64,000 nt of DNA, from positions 558,001 to 622,000 of the forward strand of contig NZ_RBAN01000001.1 of NCBI RefSeq assembly GCF_003626655.1, in the 5' to 3' direction. Origin of the DNA: Micromonospora costi. Lineage in GTDB: Bacteria; Actinomycetota; Actinomycetes; Mycobacteriales; Micromonosporaceae. The notes under the pieces are model-generated. The model saw only the letters and a program-made list of their open reading frames with translations. It was not told where the DNA came from and ran no database searches. Position numbers and translations under genes: made by a program. Below, piece after piece: positions 1-7,658 of the stretch (positions are counted from its first letter, which is position 1; every line of letters starts with the position of its first letter).

Positions 1-387
1 GCGGGCCTGGGCGAGCGGATCGGCAGCGTCGCCGGCGACTTCCTCGCCGACCCGGAGCTGCCCGGCGGACACGACGTCGTCCTGCTGAGCATGATCCTGC
101 ACGACTGGGACGAGCCGACCAACCGGGCGCTGCTGGCCCGGTGCCATGCCGCGCTGCCACCCGGCGGTGCGATCGTCGTCTGCGAGCTGCTGCTCGACGA
201 CGACCGCACCGGCCCGCCGGAGGCCGCGCTGATGGGCATGAACATGCTGGTCGAGACCGAGGGAGGCCGGAACTACTCCGGCGCGGAGTACGCCACCTGG
301 CTCGCCGACGCCGGCTTCGTCGACGTCCGGACCGTACGGTTCGACGCGCCGGGCGCCAACGGCGCGGTGGTGGGCCGCCGGGGCTGA
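1..387 (+). CDS. SAM-dependent O-methyltransferase, C-terminal part
   Basis: The reading frame is open from the first base, so the gene begins before the window; 128 C-terminal residues are visible. They carry the end of a Rossmann methyltransferase fold of the plant-type/antibiotic O-methyltransferase family (Methyltransf_2): a LLSMILHDWDE segment (about residues 28-38), whose His is the usual catalytic base, followed by the GG-x-IVVCE strand and a final strand near the stop. Enzymes of this family methylate hydroxyls on small molecules, often polyketides, in the cytoplasm. The substrate cannot be told from this fragment, and the upstream neighbours that would help are outside the window. 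Confidence 0.85.
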   Translation, partial: AGLGERIGSVAGDFLADPELPGGHDVVLLSMILHDWDEPTNRALLARCHAALPPGGAIVVCELLLDDDRTGPPEAALMGMNMLVETEGGRNYSGAEYATWLADAGFVDVRTVRFDAPGANGAVVGRRG

Positions 388-491
388 GCGCGGAAAGTGT
401 TATGCCGGGCGCGCCGGCCGGTCTCCGGAAGGGGTGGTCCCACCGACGCCGCCACGGGGCGGCGGTACGGGCACGAGAAGGAGTGAGCACG

Positions 492-2354
492 ATGCGCGCA
501 ACCGGTCGGGGTGGAGCCGACACCGAGCTGGTGACCGCCGCACGCGACGGCGATCCGCGGGCGCTCGACGCGCTGGTGGCGGCGTCCCTCCCCCTCGTCT
601 ACAACGTCGCCGGGCGGGCGCTCCAGGGGCACGCCGACGTCGACGACGTGGTCCAGGAGACGCTGCTCCGCGTCGTCCGGCACCTGAGCGATCTGCGGGA
701 CCCGGCCGCGTACCGGTCGTGGCTGATCGCCATCACCGTCCGCCAGGTACGCGATCGGGAGCACCACCGTCGTACGGCACGGGACCGCACCGCCGACCTG
801 GACGTCGCGTACGGGGTGGCGGACCCCGCCGGCGACTTCGCGGGGCTCACCATCCTCCGGCTCGGGTTGACCGACCAGCGCCGCGAGGTGGCCGAGGCGA
901 CCCGCTGGCTCGACGAGGACGACCGCACCCTGCTCGCTCTCTGGTGGCTGGAGGCCACCGGGGAACTGGACCGCGCGGAACTGGCCGCGGCGCTCGGCCT
1001 GACCGAGGCTCACGCCGCCGTCCGGATCCAGCGGATGAAGGAGCAGGTGCAGGTGTCCCGGGCCGTGGTCCGTGCGCTGCGGTCCGACTGCCCGGGCCTG
1101 CGGGACCTCACCCGGGCGTGGGACGGCCGGCCGGGCCCGCTGTGGCGCAAGCGCCTGGCCCGGCACGTACGCGAGTGCGTCGTCTGCCGCCACCACGGCG
1201 GTGGCCTGCTCCCCCTCGACCGCCTGCTCGCCGGGCTTCCGCTGCTGCCGGTCCCGCCCGGCGTCGGCGAGCGCCTGGCGGCCGGCGTTCCACCGGCCCG
1301 GGACGGGGCACCCGGTGACGCGCACGCCGTACGCCCCGGCGGGCCGCGCCGGCTCATTGCGAAGGGGGTCCTCGGGCCGGTCGCGGCGGCCGCCGCGGTC
1401 GCCGTGCTGGTGGTCGGCGGGTTCGTCGTGACACGGCAGACCGGCGCGTCCCCCGCGCCCGCGGCGGCGCCCGTGGTGGAGGCGCCGCCGGGGACGACGC
1501 CGCCCGGCCCGACCCCCGCCATCACCTCCCCGTCGGCGACGCCACCGGCCGCGACGGCGACGACCAGGCCGACCCCGAAGCCGACCACGGCCCGCCCCGT
1601 CGCTCCGGCGCCCGCCTCGACGTCGAAGAGGAAGGGCGTCGGCGTCTGGACCTTCGACGGCGTGAGCGAGGCGCTCGCCTCCTCCACGGCGAGCTGGTAC
1701 TACACCTGGAACGTCGGCCACCCGGGGGTCACCAGCCCGAAGGGCGCCGAGTTCGTCCCCATGATCTGGGGCGCGAAGAGCGTCACCGCCGACAACCTCC
1801 GCCAGGCCCGCGCGAACGGCCGCTACCTGCTGGGGTTCAACGAGCCGGACATGGGCGGCCAGGCGAACATGACGGTGGAGCAGGCGCTGGACCTGTGGCC
1901 GCGGCTGGAGGCGACCGGCCTTCCGCTGGGCAGCCCGGCGGTGGCCTGGGGCGGTGACCGGCCGGGCGAGTGGCTCGACCGCTTCATGTCCGGCGCGAAG
2001 GCGCGCGGCCATCGGGTCGACTTCATCGCCCTGCACTGGTACGGCGGCGACTTCTCGACCACCAACGCCGTCAACCAGCTCAGGTCCTACCTCCAGGCCG
2101 TCCACGACCGCTACCACCTGCCGATCTGGCTCACCGAGTTCGCCCTGATCGACTTCTCGAACGGCGTCCGGTTCCCCAGTCAGGCCCAGCAGGCCGCGTT
2201 CCTCACGGCGGCGACGCGGATGCTCGGCGGCCTGTCCTGGCTGCACCGGTACGCCTGGTTCGGCCTGCCCGCCACCGACAAGGACCAGACCGGCCTCTTC
2301 CGTACGGGCAGCCAGCCCACGGCGGTCGGTCGCGCGTTCCAGGCCGCGCGCTGA
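492..2354 (+). CDS. ECF sigma factor fused to zinc-finger motif, membrane segment and glycoside hydrolase domain
   Basis: Seen: 620 residues from ATG 492, with GAAGGAG eight bases upstream. Residues about 8-185 form sigma-70 regions 2 and 4 (DVDDVVQETLLRV is region 2). H225-x3-C229-x2-C232 matches the anti-sigma zinc-finger signature. A hydrophobic segment (about 293-315) is followed by a Pro/Thr-rich linker to about 375. The C-terminal ~240 residues resemble the glycosyl hydrolase catalytic core family (Glyco_hydro_cc), with E451 (FNEPD) and E549 (WLTEF) as candidate acid/base and nucleophile. Known: some actinobacterial ECF groups carry membrane and hydrolase or sugar-binding extensions. 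Inferred: a one-piece transmembrane sensor in which an external glycan controls a tethered sigma factor. No separate anti-sigma gene lies beside it. Confidence 0.85.
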   Translation: MRATGRGGADTELVTAARDGDPRALDALVAASLPLVYNVAGRALQGHADVDDVVQETLLRVVRHLSDLRDPAAYRSWLIAITVRQVRDREHHRRTARDRTADLDVAYGVADPAGDFAGLTILRLGLTDQRREVAEATRWLDEDDRTLLALWWLEATGELDRAELAAALGLTEAHAAVRIQRMKEQVQVSRAVVRALRSDCPGLRDLTRAWDGRPGPLWRKRLARHVRECVVCRHHGGGLLPLDRLLAGLPLLPVPPGVGERLAAGVPPARDGAPGDAHAVRPGGPRRLIAKGVLGPVAAAAAVAVLVVGGFVVTRQTGASPAPAAAPVVEAPPGTTPPGPTPAITSPSATPPAATATTRPTPKPTTARPVAPAPASTSKRKGVGVWTFDGVSEALASSTASWYYTWNVGHPGVTSPKGAEFVPMIWGAKSVTADNLRQARANGRYLLGFNEPDMGGQANMTVEQALDLWPRLEATGLPLGSPAVAWGGDRPGEWLDRFMSGAKARGHRVDFIALHWYGGDFSTTNAVNQLRSYLQAVHDRYHLPIWLTEFALIDFSNGVRFPSQAQQAAFLTAATRMLGGLSWLHRYAWFGLPATDKDQTGLFRTGSQPTAVGRAFQAAR

Positions 2355-2390
2355 GCAGGCCGGCGCCTTACGGGCGGCCAAGGGGCTCGA

Positions 2391-2467
2391 TGATCGACTC
2401 GATTTCGCCGATGTGGCGGTATACCGAGGCACCGGACACCGCCACATCGGGGATCTGGTGTCGATCA
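2391..2467 (+). repeat. Family I intergenic palindrome, copy 1
   Basis: Nested inverted repeat. The outer arms TGATCGAC (2391-2398) and GTCGATCA (2460-2467) enclose the perfect 13-bp arms CCGATGTGGCGGT (2408-2420) and ACCGCCACATCGG (2438-2450) around a 17-nt loop. It fills the gap between the sigma-hydrolase fusion and the NTF2-like gene. Related copies lie near 39.65 and 45.45 kb. Confidence 0.85.
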
Positions 2468-2587
2468 TCACGGCCCCGCGGCCCGCGTGCAGGTTCCGCC
2501 CGTCGAGCACCCGTCGATGTTCTAGGCTCGGCGCGAGCTGCGGGGAGGCTGCCCGCCGACCGCGTACGACCAGCGAAAGAACGATTG

Positions 2588-2917
2588 ATGACCACGACCG
2601 ACGTCCCCGGCCCGATCCGCTCCTTCATCGACGCCACGAACCGCGGCGACTCGGACGCCTTCGTCGCCGCCTTCACCGACGACGCCTACCTCAACGACTG
2701 GGGCCGCGAGTTCCACGGTCACGACGGTGTGCGCTCCTGGGACCGCACCGACAACATCGGCGTGCAGTCGCACTTCGACCTCGTCGGCATCGAGCCCGGC
2801 ACCGACCCCGACAGCTACGTGGTCACCCTCACCGTCAGCGGCAACGGCTTCAACGGCACCGGCCCCATGACGTTCCAGCTGCGCGACGACCGGATCGCGA
2901 GCCTGCGCATCAGCTGA
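2588..2917 (+). CDS. NTF2-like (SnoaL-type) small protein
   Basis: A 109-residue protein with the composition and layout of the SnoaL/NTF2-like cone fold: an N-terminal helix (IRSFIDATNRGDSDAFVAAF), a DDAYLNDWGREFHGHDGVRSW segment split across the pocket, and C-terminal strands ending in MTFQLRDDRIASLRIS. Family members are polyketide cyclases, isomerases or ligand-binding proteins; the specific role cannot be read from the sequence. It starts at ATG 2588 after a weak GAAAGAA. It stands alone, convergent with the DUF1330 gene that follows. Confidence 0.7.
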   Translation: MTTTDVPGPIRSFIDATNRGDSDAFVAAFTDDAYLNDWGREFHGHDGVRSWDRTDNIGVQSHFDLVGIEPGTDPDSYVVTLTVSGNGFNGTGPMTFQLRDDRIASLRIS

Positions 2918-2973
2918 CCACGGCCGCCGGCGGCGGACGGGGTGGGGGTGCCGCACCCCGCCCGCCGTGGCGG

Positions 2974-3318
2974 TCAGCGGGCGGTGTTCCGGCGGAGGCG
3001 AGCCGCCATCCGGGACGAGTCGTGGGCCGGCTCCACACCGTCGACGAGGATGACGTCGCCGGCCAGATGCCTCGTACGCAGGGGCTTGATCTCCTGATAG
3101 GCCGGCGACCCGTACCAGGCGCGGGCGGTCGCCAGGTCGGGAAACTCCAGGATCACGACGTCGCCGGGCCAGTCGCCTTCCAGCACCTCCACGGTCCCGC
3201 CGTGCACGAGGAACCGGCCGCCGAACGGCGCCAGGGTCGCGTCGATGCGCTCGAGGTACTCCAGCACCTCGTCGTGGACGGGCGCCCGACGCAGGTGGGC
3301 CAGGGCGTACGCGCTCAT
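2974..3318 (-). CDS. DUF1330 family protein
   Basis: A 114-residue protein matching the DUF1330 ferredoxin-like fold by its pattern: YALAHLRRAPVHDEVLEYLERIDATLAPFGGRFLVHGG, then GDVVILEFPDLATARAWYGSPAYQEIKPLR, the hallmark WY-S-xxYQ segment. Function is unknown in most members. It starts at ATG 3318 with a strong GGAGGAGGG site that overlaps the stop codon of the upstream gene ten bases away, so the two are co-transcribed and probably translationally linked. A basic C-terminal tail follows the domain. Confidence 0.85.
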   Translation of the reverse strand: MSAYALAHLRRAPVHDEVLEYLERIDATLAPFGGRFLVHGGTVEVLEGDWPGDVVILEFPDLATARAWYGSPAYQEIKPLRTRHLAGDVILVDGVEPAHDSSRMAARLRRNTAR

Positions 3319-3328
3319 CGCCCTCCTC

Positions 3329-3712
3329 CTACCGGTCCGCGTCCGGGCCGCCCGCCGGCACCCGGTCCAGGAAGCCGAGGACCTGGCGCAGCCGCCCGTC
3401 GCCGTCGGTCACCGCCACGTCGAAACCGACGACGGGCGCCTCGGCCCCGGCCTGCCCCAGCTCCCAGGTGAAGCGGAGCTGGTCGTGGTGCCCGTCGACG
3501 GGCCCGACCAGGCGGAAGAGCATGCCCGGGAACTGGTCCTGCACCGCGGCGACCAACCGGTCGATCTCCTCCCGGCCCTCGGCCACGCCGAGCGGGTCGA
3601 CGTACCGGGCGTCGGCGGTCCACAGCTCGTCGATGGCGGCGCGGCGCTGCCGCGGGTCGGTCTCGTTCCAGATCGCGATGTACCGCCCGGCCAGCTCGTC
3701 GAAAGTCGTCAT
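3329..3712 (-). CDS. NTF2-like / SnoaL-like protein
   Basis: 127 residues with the nuclear-transport-factor-2 fold signature: FDELAGRYIAIWNETDPRQRRAAIDELW, then DARYVDPLGVAEGREEIDRLV and a C-terminal beta sheet. The W-x-DARYVDP stretch is typical of SnoaL-like proteins. ATG 3712 follows GGGGAGG. It is the first gene of a two-gene operon with the DUF1330 gene and diverges from the XRE regulator across a 140-base region containing a perfect palindrome, so that regulator probably controls it. The ligand or reaction is unknown. Confidence 0.8.
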   Translation of the reverse strand: MTTFDELAGRYIAIWNETDPRQRRAAIDELWTADARYVDPLGVAEGREEIDRLVAAVQDQFPGMLFRLVGPVDGHHDQLRFTWELGQAGAEAPVVGFDVAVTDGDGRLRQVLGFLDRVPAGGPDADR

Positions 3713-3795
3713 GGTTCCTCCCCGTCTCGGGTTCCGGCGCCGGTGGTGGCACCCTCTGCGGATCCGATCGTCGCGGCTCGGGCAGCTCCGGGTCG

Positions 3796-3812
3796 ATTAC
3801 CTCGCAGGTAAT
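3796..3812. promoter_or_regulatory. Palindromic operator between NTF2/DUF1330 operon and XRE regulator
   Basis: Perfect inverted repeat ATTACCT-CGC-AGGTAAT in the divergent intergenic region, 40-55 bases upstream of the regulator's likely start and 84 bases upstream of the NTF2-like gene. Its position suggests binding by the adjacent XRE protein, possibly with autoregulation; this is inference. Confidence 0.6.
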
Positions 3813-3849
3813 GGCTGCCGTACGAGGGCGGCCGTTAGGGTCTGGTGTC

Positions 3850-4689
3850 GTGACCACCGTGGCGGGATCCGGGACGCCGGTCGGCGAACTCCTGCGCGAC
3901 TGGCGCCGACGCCGGCGTCTCAGCCAGCTCGACGTGTCGGCCGACACCGGGATCTCGACGCGGCACCTGAGCTTCGTGGAGACCGGCCGGTCCCGGCCGA
4001 GCACCGAGCTGATCCTCCGGCTCGCGGAGCACCTGGACGTGCCGCTCGCCGACCGCAACACGCTGCTGCTCGCCGGCGGTTACGCGCCCGCGTACACCCG
4101 GCACGATCTGGACGGTCCCGAGCTGGCGCCGGTACGCGACGCGGCCCGGCAGATCCTGCACGGGCACGGCCCCTTCCCCGCGCTGCTCGTCGACCGGCAC
4201 TGGCAGCTGGTCGAGGCCAACGCCGCCGTCGGGCTGCTCACCGCCGGGGCCGCGGCCCACCTGCTCTCCGGACCGGTCAACGTGCTGCGGCTCAGCCTGC
4301 ACCCCGAGGGCATGGCGCCCCGCATCCGCAACCTTGCCCAGTGGCGGGGGCACCTGCTGCACCGGCTCCGCGAGCAGGTGGCGGCCAGCAACGACGCGGC
4401 GCTCCACGACCTGTACGACGAGCTGCGCGGCTATCCCGGCGGGGAGGAGGGGCCGGCGGGGGCGGGCGCGGTGGTCGTCCCGCTGCGCTACCGGTACGGC
4501 GACCGGGACCTGGCCTTCCTGAGCACCACCACGGTGTTCGGCACTCCCCTCGACGTCACGGTGGCCGGCCTCGCCATCGAGGCGTTCTTCCCCGCCGACC
4601 GGGCCACCGCCGAGGCGCTGCGGGAGCTGACCGATCCGGTGGCCGGCTCGCCGCCGGCCGGGCGTCAGGCCGGTGCCGTCCGGCGGTAG
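3850..4689 (+). CDS. XRE-family regulator with MmyB-like ligand-binding domain
   Basis: 279 residues from GTG 3850. The N-terminal ~65 residues are a helix-turn-helix of the XRE/Cro type (LLRDWRRRRRLSQLDVSADT, then HLSFVETGRSRPS). The rest matches the MmyB-like (MltR) ligand-binding domain, with PALLVDRHWQLVEAN and a C-terminal DVTVAGLAIEAFFPAD. An in-frame ATG at 3811 would add 13 residues, but it lies inside the palindrome at 3796-3812. TAGGGT (3836-3841) sits eight bases before GTG 3850, the spacing of a leaderless transcript. Proteins of this type usually control a divergent oxidoreductase or hydrolase; here the divergent operon is NTF2-like/DUF1330. The 3' end overlaps the convergent OYE gene by 25 bases. 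Confidence 0.88.
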   Translation: MTTVAGSGTPVGELLRDWRRRRRLSQLDVSADTGISTRHLSFVETGRSRPSTELILRLAEHLDVPLADRNTLLLAGGYAPAYTRHDLDGPELAPVRDAARQILHGHGPFPALLVDRHWQLVEANAAVGLLTAGAAAHLLSGPVNVLRLSLHPEGMAPRIRNLAQWRGHLLHRLREQVAASNDAALHDLYDELRGYPGGEEGPAGAGAVVVPLRYRYGDRDLAFLSTTTVFGTPLDVTVAGLAIEAFFPADRATAEALRELTDPVAGSPPAGRQAGAVRR

Positions 4690-5750
4690 GCCGGGTAGTC
4701 GGTGTAGCCGACCGGTCCCCCGGTGTAGAAGGTCACCGGGTCCGGCTCGGCTTCCGGCAGGTCGTCGCGCCAGCGCGCGACCAGATCCGGGTTCGCGATC
4801 GCCGGGCGTCCGACCGCGACCGCGTCGGCGACGCCGCGGGCGACGATCGCCGTCGCCCGGTCGCGGGTGCTCGCCACGGAGAAGCCCGTGTTCACGACGA
4901 GCGGCACACCCGTGCGGGCGCGCAGCTCCTGCACGAGCGCGTCCTCCGGCTGGGGATGGACGACGCTGAGGTAGGCGAGGCCCAGAGGCGCGAGGCCGTC
5001 GGCGAGCGCCCGGTAGGTCGCGCGTACGTCCGCGGGGTCGGTCTCCAGGGCGTCCTGGATGTTGACGGCCGGCGAGAGTCGGAGGCCGACACGGGATCCG
5101 CCGATCTGCCCGGCCACGGCCGACGCGACCTCGACGACGAAACGCGCCCGGGCCTGCGGGCTCCCGCCGTACCCGTCCGGGCGGCGATTCGCGCTGGGCG
5201 CGAGGAACTGGTGCAGCAGGTATCCGTTGGCGCCGTGCAGCTCGATGCCGTCGAGCCCGGCGTCCACGGCCCGCTGGGCGGCGGCCACGAATTCGGCGCG
5301 CACGGTGGGCAGCTCGGACTCCAGGAGGGCGTGCGGGATGGGATAGGGCAGCTTGCCGTGTGCGGCGTGGACGTCGCCGGTGACCGCGACCGCGCTCGGT
5401 GCGACCACGCGCCGGGTCCCGGTGATGCTGGTGTGCGAAACCCGTCCGGCGTGCATGAGCTGCATCACGATCGTGCCGCCCTCGGCGTGGACCGCGTCGG
5501 CGACGCGTCGCCACCCGTCGACGTGCCGGGGCGTGACGATGCCTGGCTGGTGGGGATACGCGCGCGACTCGTGGCTGGGGTACACGCCTTCGGTGACGAC
5601 CAGCCCGAAGCCGGCGCGCTGCGCGTAGTAGGTGGCCTGGAGGTCGGTGGGCATCCCGGCCGCATCGGCGCGGCGCCGGGTCATGGGTGCCAGGACGAGG
5701 CGGTTGTCCAGGTGCAGGGCGCCCAGCGACGTGGGCGTGAACAGGTCCAT
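4665..5750 (-). CDS. Old yellow enzyme family alkene reductase
   Basis: 361 residues, full length for the NemA/OYE family. Visible motifs are DLFTPTSLGALHLDNRLVLAPMTRRRA at the N terminus, the active-site segment IELHGANGYLLHQFLAPSANRR (His and Asn bind the substrate carbonyl), DGYGGS, and the phosphate-binding AVGRPAIANPDLVARW near the C terminus. These FMN enzymes reduce electron-poor C=C bonds (enones, maleimides, nitro compounds) with NAD(P)H in the cytoplasm. It lies downstream of the DJ-1 and SDR genes on the same strand, separated by 240 bases with its own palindrome, which suggests an electrophile-stress group with separate control. Confidence 0.93.
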   Translation of the reverse strand: MDLFTPTSLGALHLDNRLVLAPMTRRRADAAGMPTDLQATYYAQRAGFGLVVTEGVYPSHESRAYPHQPGIVTPRHVDGWRRVADAVHAEGGTIVMQLMHAGRVSHTSITGTRRVVAPSAVAVTGDVHAAHGKLPYPIPHALLESELPTVRAEFVAAAQRAVDAGLDGIELHGANGYLLHQFLAPSANRRPDGYGGSPQARARFVVEVASAVAGQIGGSRVGLRLSPAVNIQDALETDPADVRATYRALADGLAPLGLAYLSVVHPQPEDALVQELRARTGVPLVVNTGFSVASTRDRATAIVARGVADAVAVGRPAIANPDLVARWRDDLPEAEPDPVTFYTGGPVGYTDYPAYRRTAPA

Positions 5751-5923
5751 GATGGTTGCCTCTCGGTGCAGGGTGGCGTCTGACGACCCGCTCGGGCGCG
5801 ACCGGGCGACCGGTCCGCGCCCGTCCGTCGGGGACGCCCGGAGCCCGGCGATGATCTGCGCGACGTCCGGGACGTCGCCGGTCGGCCGCGGCGGCCAACT
5901 GTCACCGCAGGGAATCCTGACGA

Positions 5924-5935
5924 CAAGAATTCTTG
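5924..5935. promoter_or_regulatory. Palindrome upstream of the OYE gene
   Basis: The perfect 12-bp palindrome CAAGAATTCTTG lies about 175 bases upstream of the OYE start. The symmetry extends by flanking CG on both sides with one mismatch between. It is AT-rich against a GC-rich background and is a plausible repressor operator. The remaining ~170 bases before the gene show no clear signal apart from GAGG before the ATG. Confidence 0.5.
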
Positions 5936-5990
5936 CCGTATCAGCAAACGATGCGGGTGCCCGCGGGCCGGCCCGCGGGCACCCGCCGCG

Positions 5991-6785
5991 TCAGAAACCG
6001 GCTAGCAGGTCGCGCGTCAGGTCGCGCAGTCGCCAGCGGTAGCCGGCGTCGTAGGCCTCCTCAGCGGCCCGCGCCTCGCGGTCGCTGTCGAAGTAGCGCC
6101 CGGTCACCCCCGCGACGTCGGCACCGTCGACCAGCCGCCGGACGGCGGACGCCCCCTTCTCCAGGGAGTCGACGACCGCCACGCCGGCCCGCCGGGACAT
6201 GGCCGTCGGCATGTACGACGCCGGGTGGACGCTGTTCACGGTGATGCCGCTGCCGGCGAGTTCATCGGCCAGGTCGATGGTGTGGCAGATCAGCGCGAGC
6301 TTGGCTCGGCTGTAGGCGGCCGGTTCCCGGAAGTCGCGGGTGAACTGCGGGTCGTCGAAGTCGATCGGCTGCTGACCGATCGAGGCGACGTTGACCACGC
6401 GCGCGGCCGGCGACCGGCGCAGCAGGGGAAGCAGCTCCCGGGTCAGCAGCACCGGAGCCAGGTAGTTGACGGCGAGCCGCAGTTCGTACCCGTCACGGGA
6501 GAGCTGCCGCGCGGCCCCGTCCGCGCGGAAGCCGACGCCGGCGTTGTTGACGAGGACGTCCAGCCGGTCGTGGGCGTGCGCGACGCGCGCGGCGAGGCGC
6601 GTGACCTCGGCGAGTGAGGAGAGGTCGGCGGACAGGGTGGTGCCGCCGGTCGCGTCCGCGACCTCCGCGAGCCGGTCGGCGTCGCGCCCGTGGAGCAGGA
6701 GCCGGTGCCGGCCGGTGGCCGCGAGGTCCTCGGCCAGGGCCCGGCCCAGTCCGTCGGAGGCTCCGGTGATCAGGATCAGTGCCAT
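5991..6785 (-). CDS. Short-chain dehydrogenase/reductase
   Basis: 264 residues of a classical SDR: TGASDGLG (7-14) binds the cofactor, NNAG is at 80-83, the catalytic Ser is near S135, and Y158-x3-K162 completes the triad. The fold resembles the retinol-dehydrogenase-like group acting on carbonyls or alcohols; the substrate is unknown. Its start lies 40 bases after the DJ-1 stop, so it is the second gene of that operon. A long C-terminal stretch (GRYFDSDREARAAEEAYDAGYRW) is typical of SDRs annotated beside OYE genes. The operon faces a divergent LysR regulator. Confidence 0.92.
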   Translation of the reverse strand: MALILITGASDGLGRALAEDLAATGRHRLLLHGRDADRLAEVADATGGTTLSADLSSLAEVTRLAARVAHAHDRLDVLVNNAGVGFRADGAARQLSRDGYELRLAVNYLAPVLLTRELLPLLRRSPAARVVNVASIGQQPIDFDDPQFTRDFREPAAYSRAKLALICHTIDLADELAGSGITVNSVHPASYMPTAMSRRAGVAVVDSLEKGASAVRRLVDGADVAGVTGRYFDSDREARAAEEAYDAGYRWRLRDLTRDLLAGF

Positions 6786-6825
6786 GTCGGTGTCCTCGTG
6801 GGTGGGTGCTGACGGTCGGCCGCGA

Positions 6826-7527
6826 TCAGGCCGCGCCGAGCCGCTCCAGCAGGGTGGCGGCCAGCTCGGCGGACGAACCGGGGTTCTGGCCGGTCAGCAG
6901 GTTGCGGTCGGCCACGACGTACGACGACCACGGCGGGGCCTCGCTGAAGTGCGCGCCGAGCGCGACGAGCCGGTCCTGGAGCAGCCAGCGGGCCCGGTCG
7001 GCCAGCCCGGTGCGGCTCTCCTCGGCACGGGTGAACCCGGTGACCCGGTAGCCGCGCAGCGGCGAGACGCCGTCGGGGCGCTCGGTCGCCAGCAGCGCCG
7101 CCACGCCGTGGCACACCAGCGCGAGAGGCTTGCCGGACTCCAGGGTCGTGGTGATCACACGGGCCGACTCGGCGTCGGCGGACAGGTCCTCCATCGGGCC
7201 GTGCCCGCCGGGGTAGAAGACCGCCGCGTAGTCGGCGGGGTCGACGTCGGCCAGGGCGACCGGCCGCCGCAGCTCCGCGGCGTCGTCGAGCAGCGCGGCC
7301 ACCGCGTCGGCGCCGTCCGGGCCGCCGTTGACCTCCGGGGCCAGGCTGACCCGGTCGACGGTCGGGACCACACCGCCGGGGGTCGCCACCGTCACCTCGT
7401 GCCCGGCCCGGGTGAGCGCGCGGTACGGGGCCGCGAACTCCTCCGCCCAGAAGCCAGTGGGATGCCGCTCCCCGTCGGCCAGCGTCCAGTGGTCGGCACC
7501 GGTCATCACGAACAGGATCTTTGCCAC
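6826..7527 (-). CDS. DJ-1/PfpI family protein (type 1 glutamine amidotransferase-like)
   Basis: 233 residues with the Hsp31/PfpI-like layout: GFWAEEFAAPYRAL near residues 25-38 supplies the conserved acidic residue, FYPGGHG (104-110) is the oxyanion loop, and C139-H140 in ALVCHG form the nucleophile elbow. Relatives are glyoxalase III, deglycase or chaperone-like stress proteins; which activity applies here is not shown by sequence. It is the first gene of the DJ-1/SDR operon and diverges from a LysR gene 131 bases away. Together with OYE this suggests handling of reactive carbonyl or electrophile stress. Confidence 0.88.
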   Translation of the reverse strand: MAKILFVMTGADHWTLADGERHPTGFWAEEFAAPYRALTRAGHEVTVATPGGVVPTVDRVSLAPEVNGGPDGADAVAALLDDAAELRRPVALADVDPADYAAVFYPGGHGPMEDLSADAESARVITTTLESGKPLALVCHGVAALLATERPDGVSPLRGYRVTGFTRAEESRTGLADRARWLLQDRLVALGAHFSEAPPWSSYVVADRNLLTGQNPGSSAELAATLLERLGAA

Positions 7528-7642
7528 GTCGGGTGCTCCATCGGTCCGTCCCGGCCGTTCACGGCCAGGGAATGAGGGCCGGCGCGAGGGCGTACGCGCC
7601 GGTTTACGGGCTCGACGGTAGGTCGGTGTGCACTCGGATAAC

Positions 7643-7653
7643 CAATAGGATTG
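7643..7653. promoter_or_regulatory. LysR promoter with overlapping small palindrome
   Basis: CAAT-AGG-ATTG forms a perfect inverted repeat that overlaps TAGGAT (7646-7651), which sits seven bases before ATG 7659 and looks like a leaderless -10. Overlap of dyad and -10 fits LysR autorepression; this is inference. Confidence 0.5.
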
Positions 7654-7658
7654 CTGGC

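Noticed and set aside
273..2510. Long minus-strand frame of 745 codons opposite the sigma-hydrolase gene
   Set aside because: Arg/Gly/Ala-rich with no family pattern; a shadow of the real gene caused by high GC.
3811..3849. ATG 3811 as start of the XRE regulator
   Set aside because: Lies inside the perfect palindrome and upstream of TAGGGT; GTG 3850 fits better.
3468..5783. 771-codon plus-strand frame across the XRE/OYE region
   Set aside because: Low-complexity translation; real genes with clear domains occupy the other frames.
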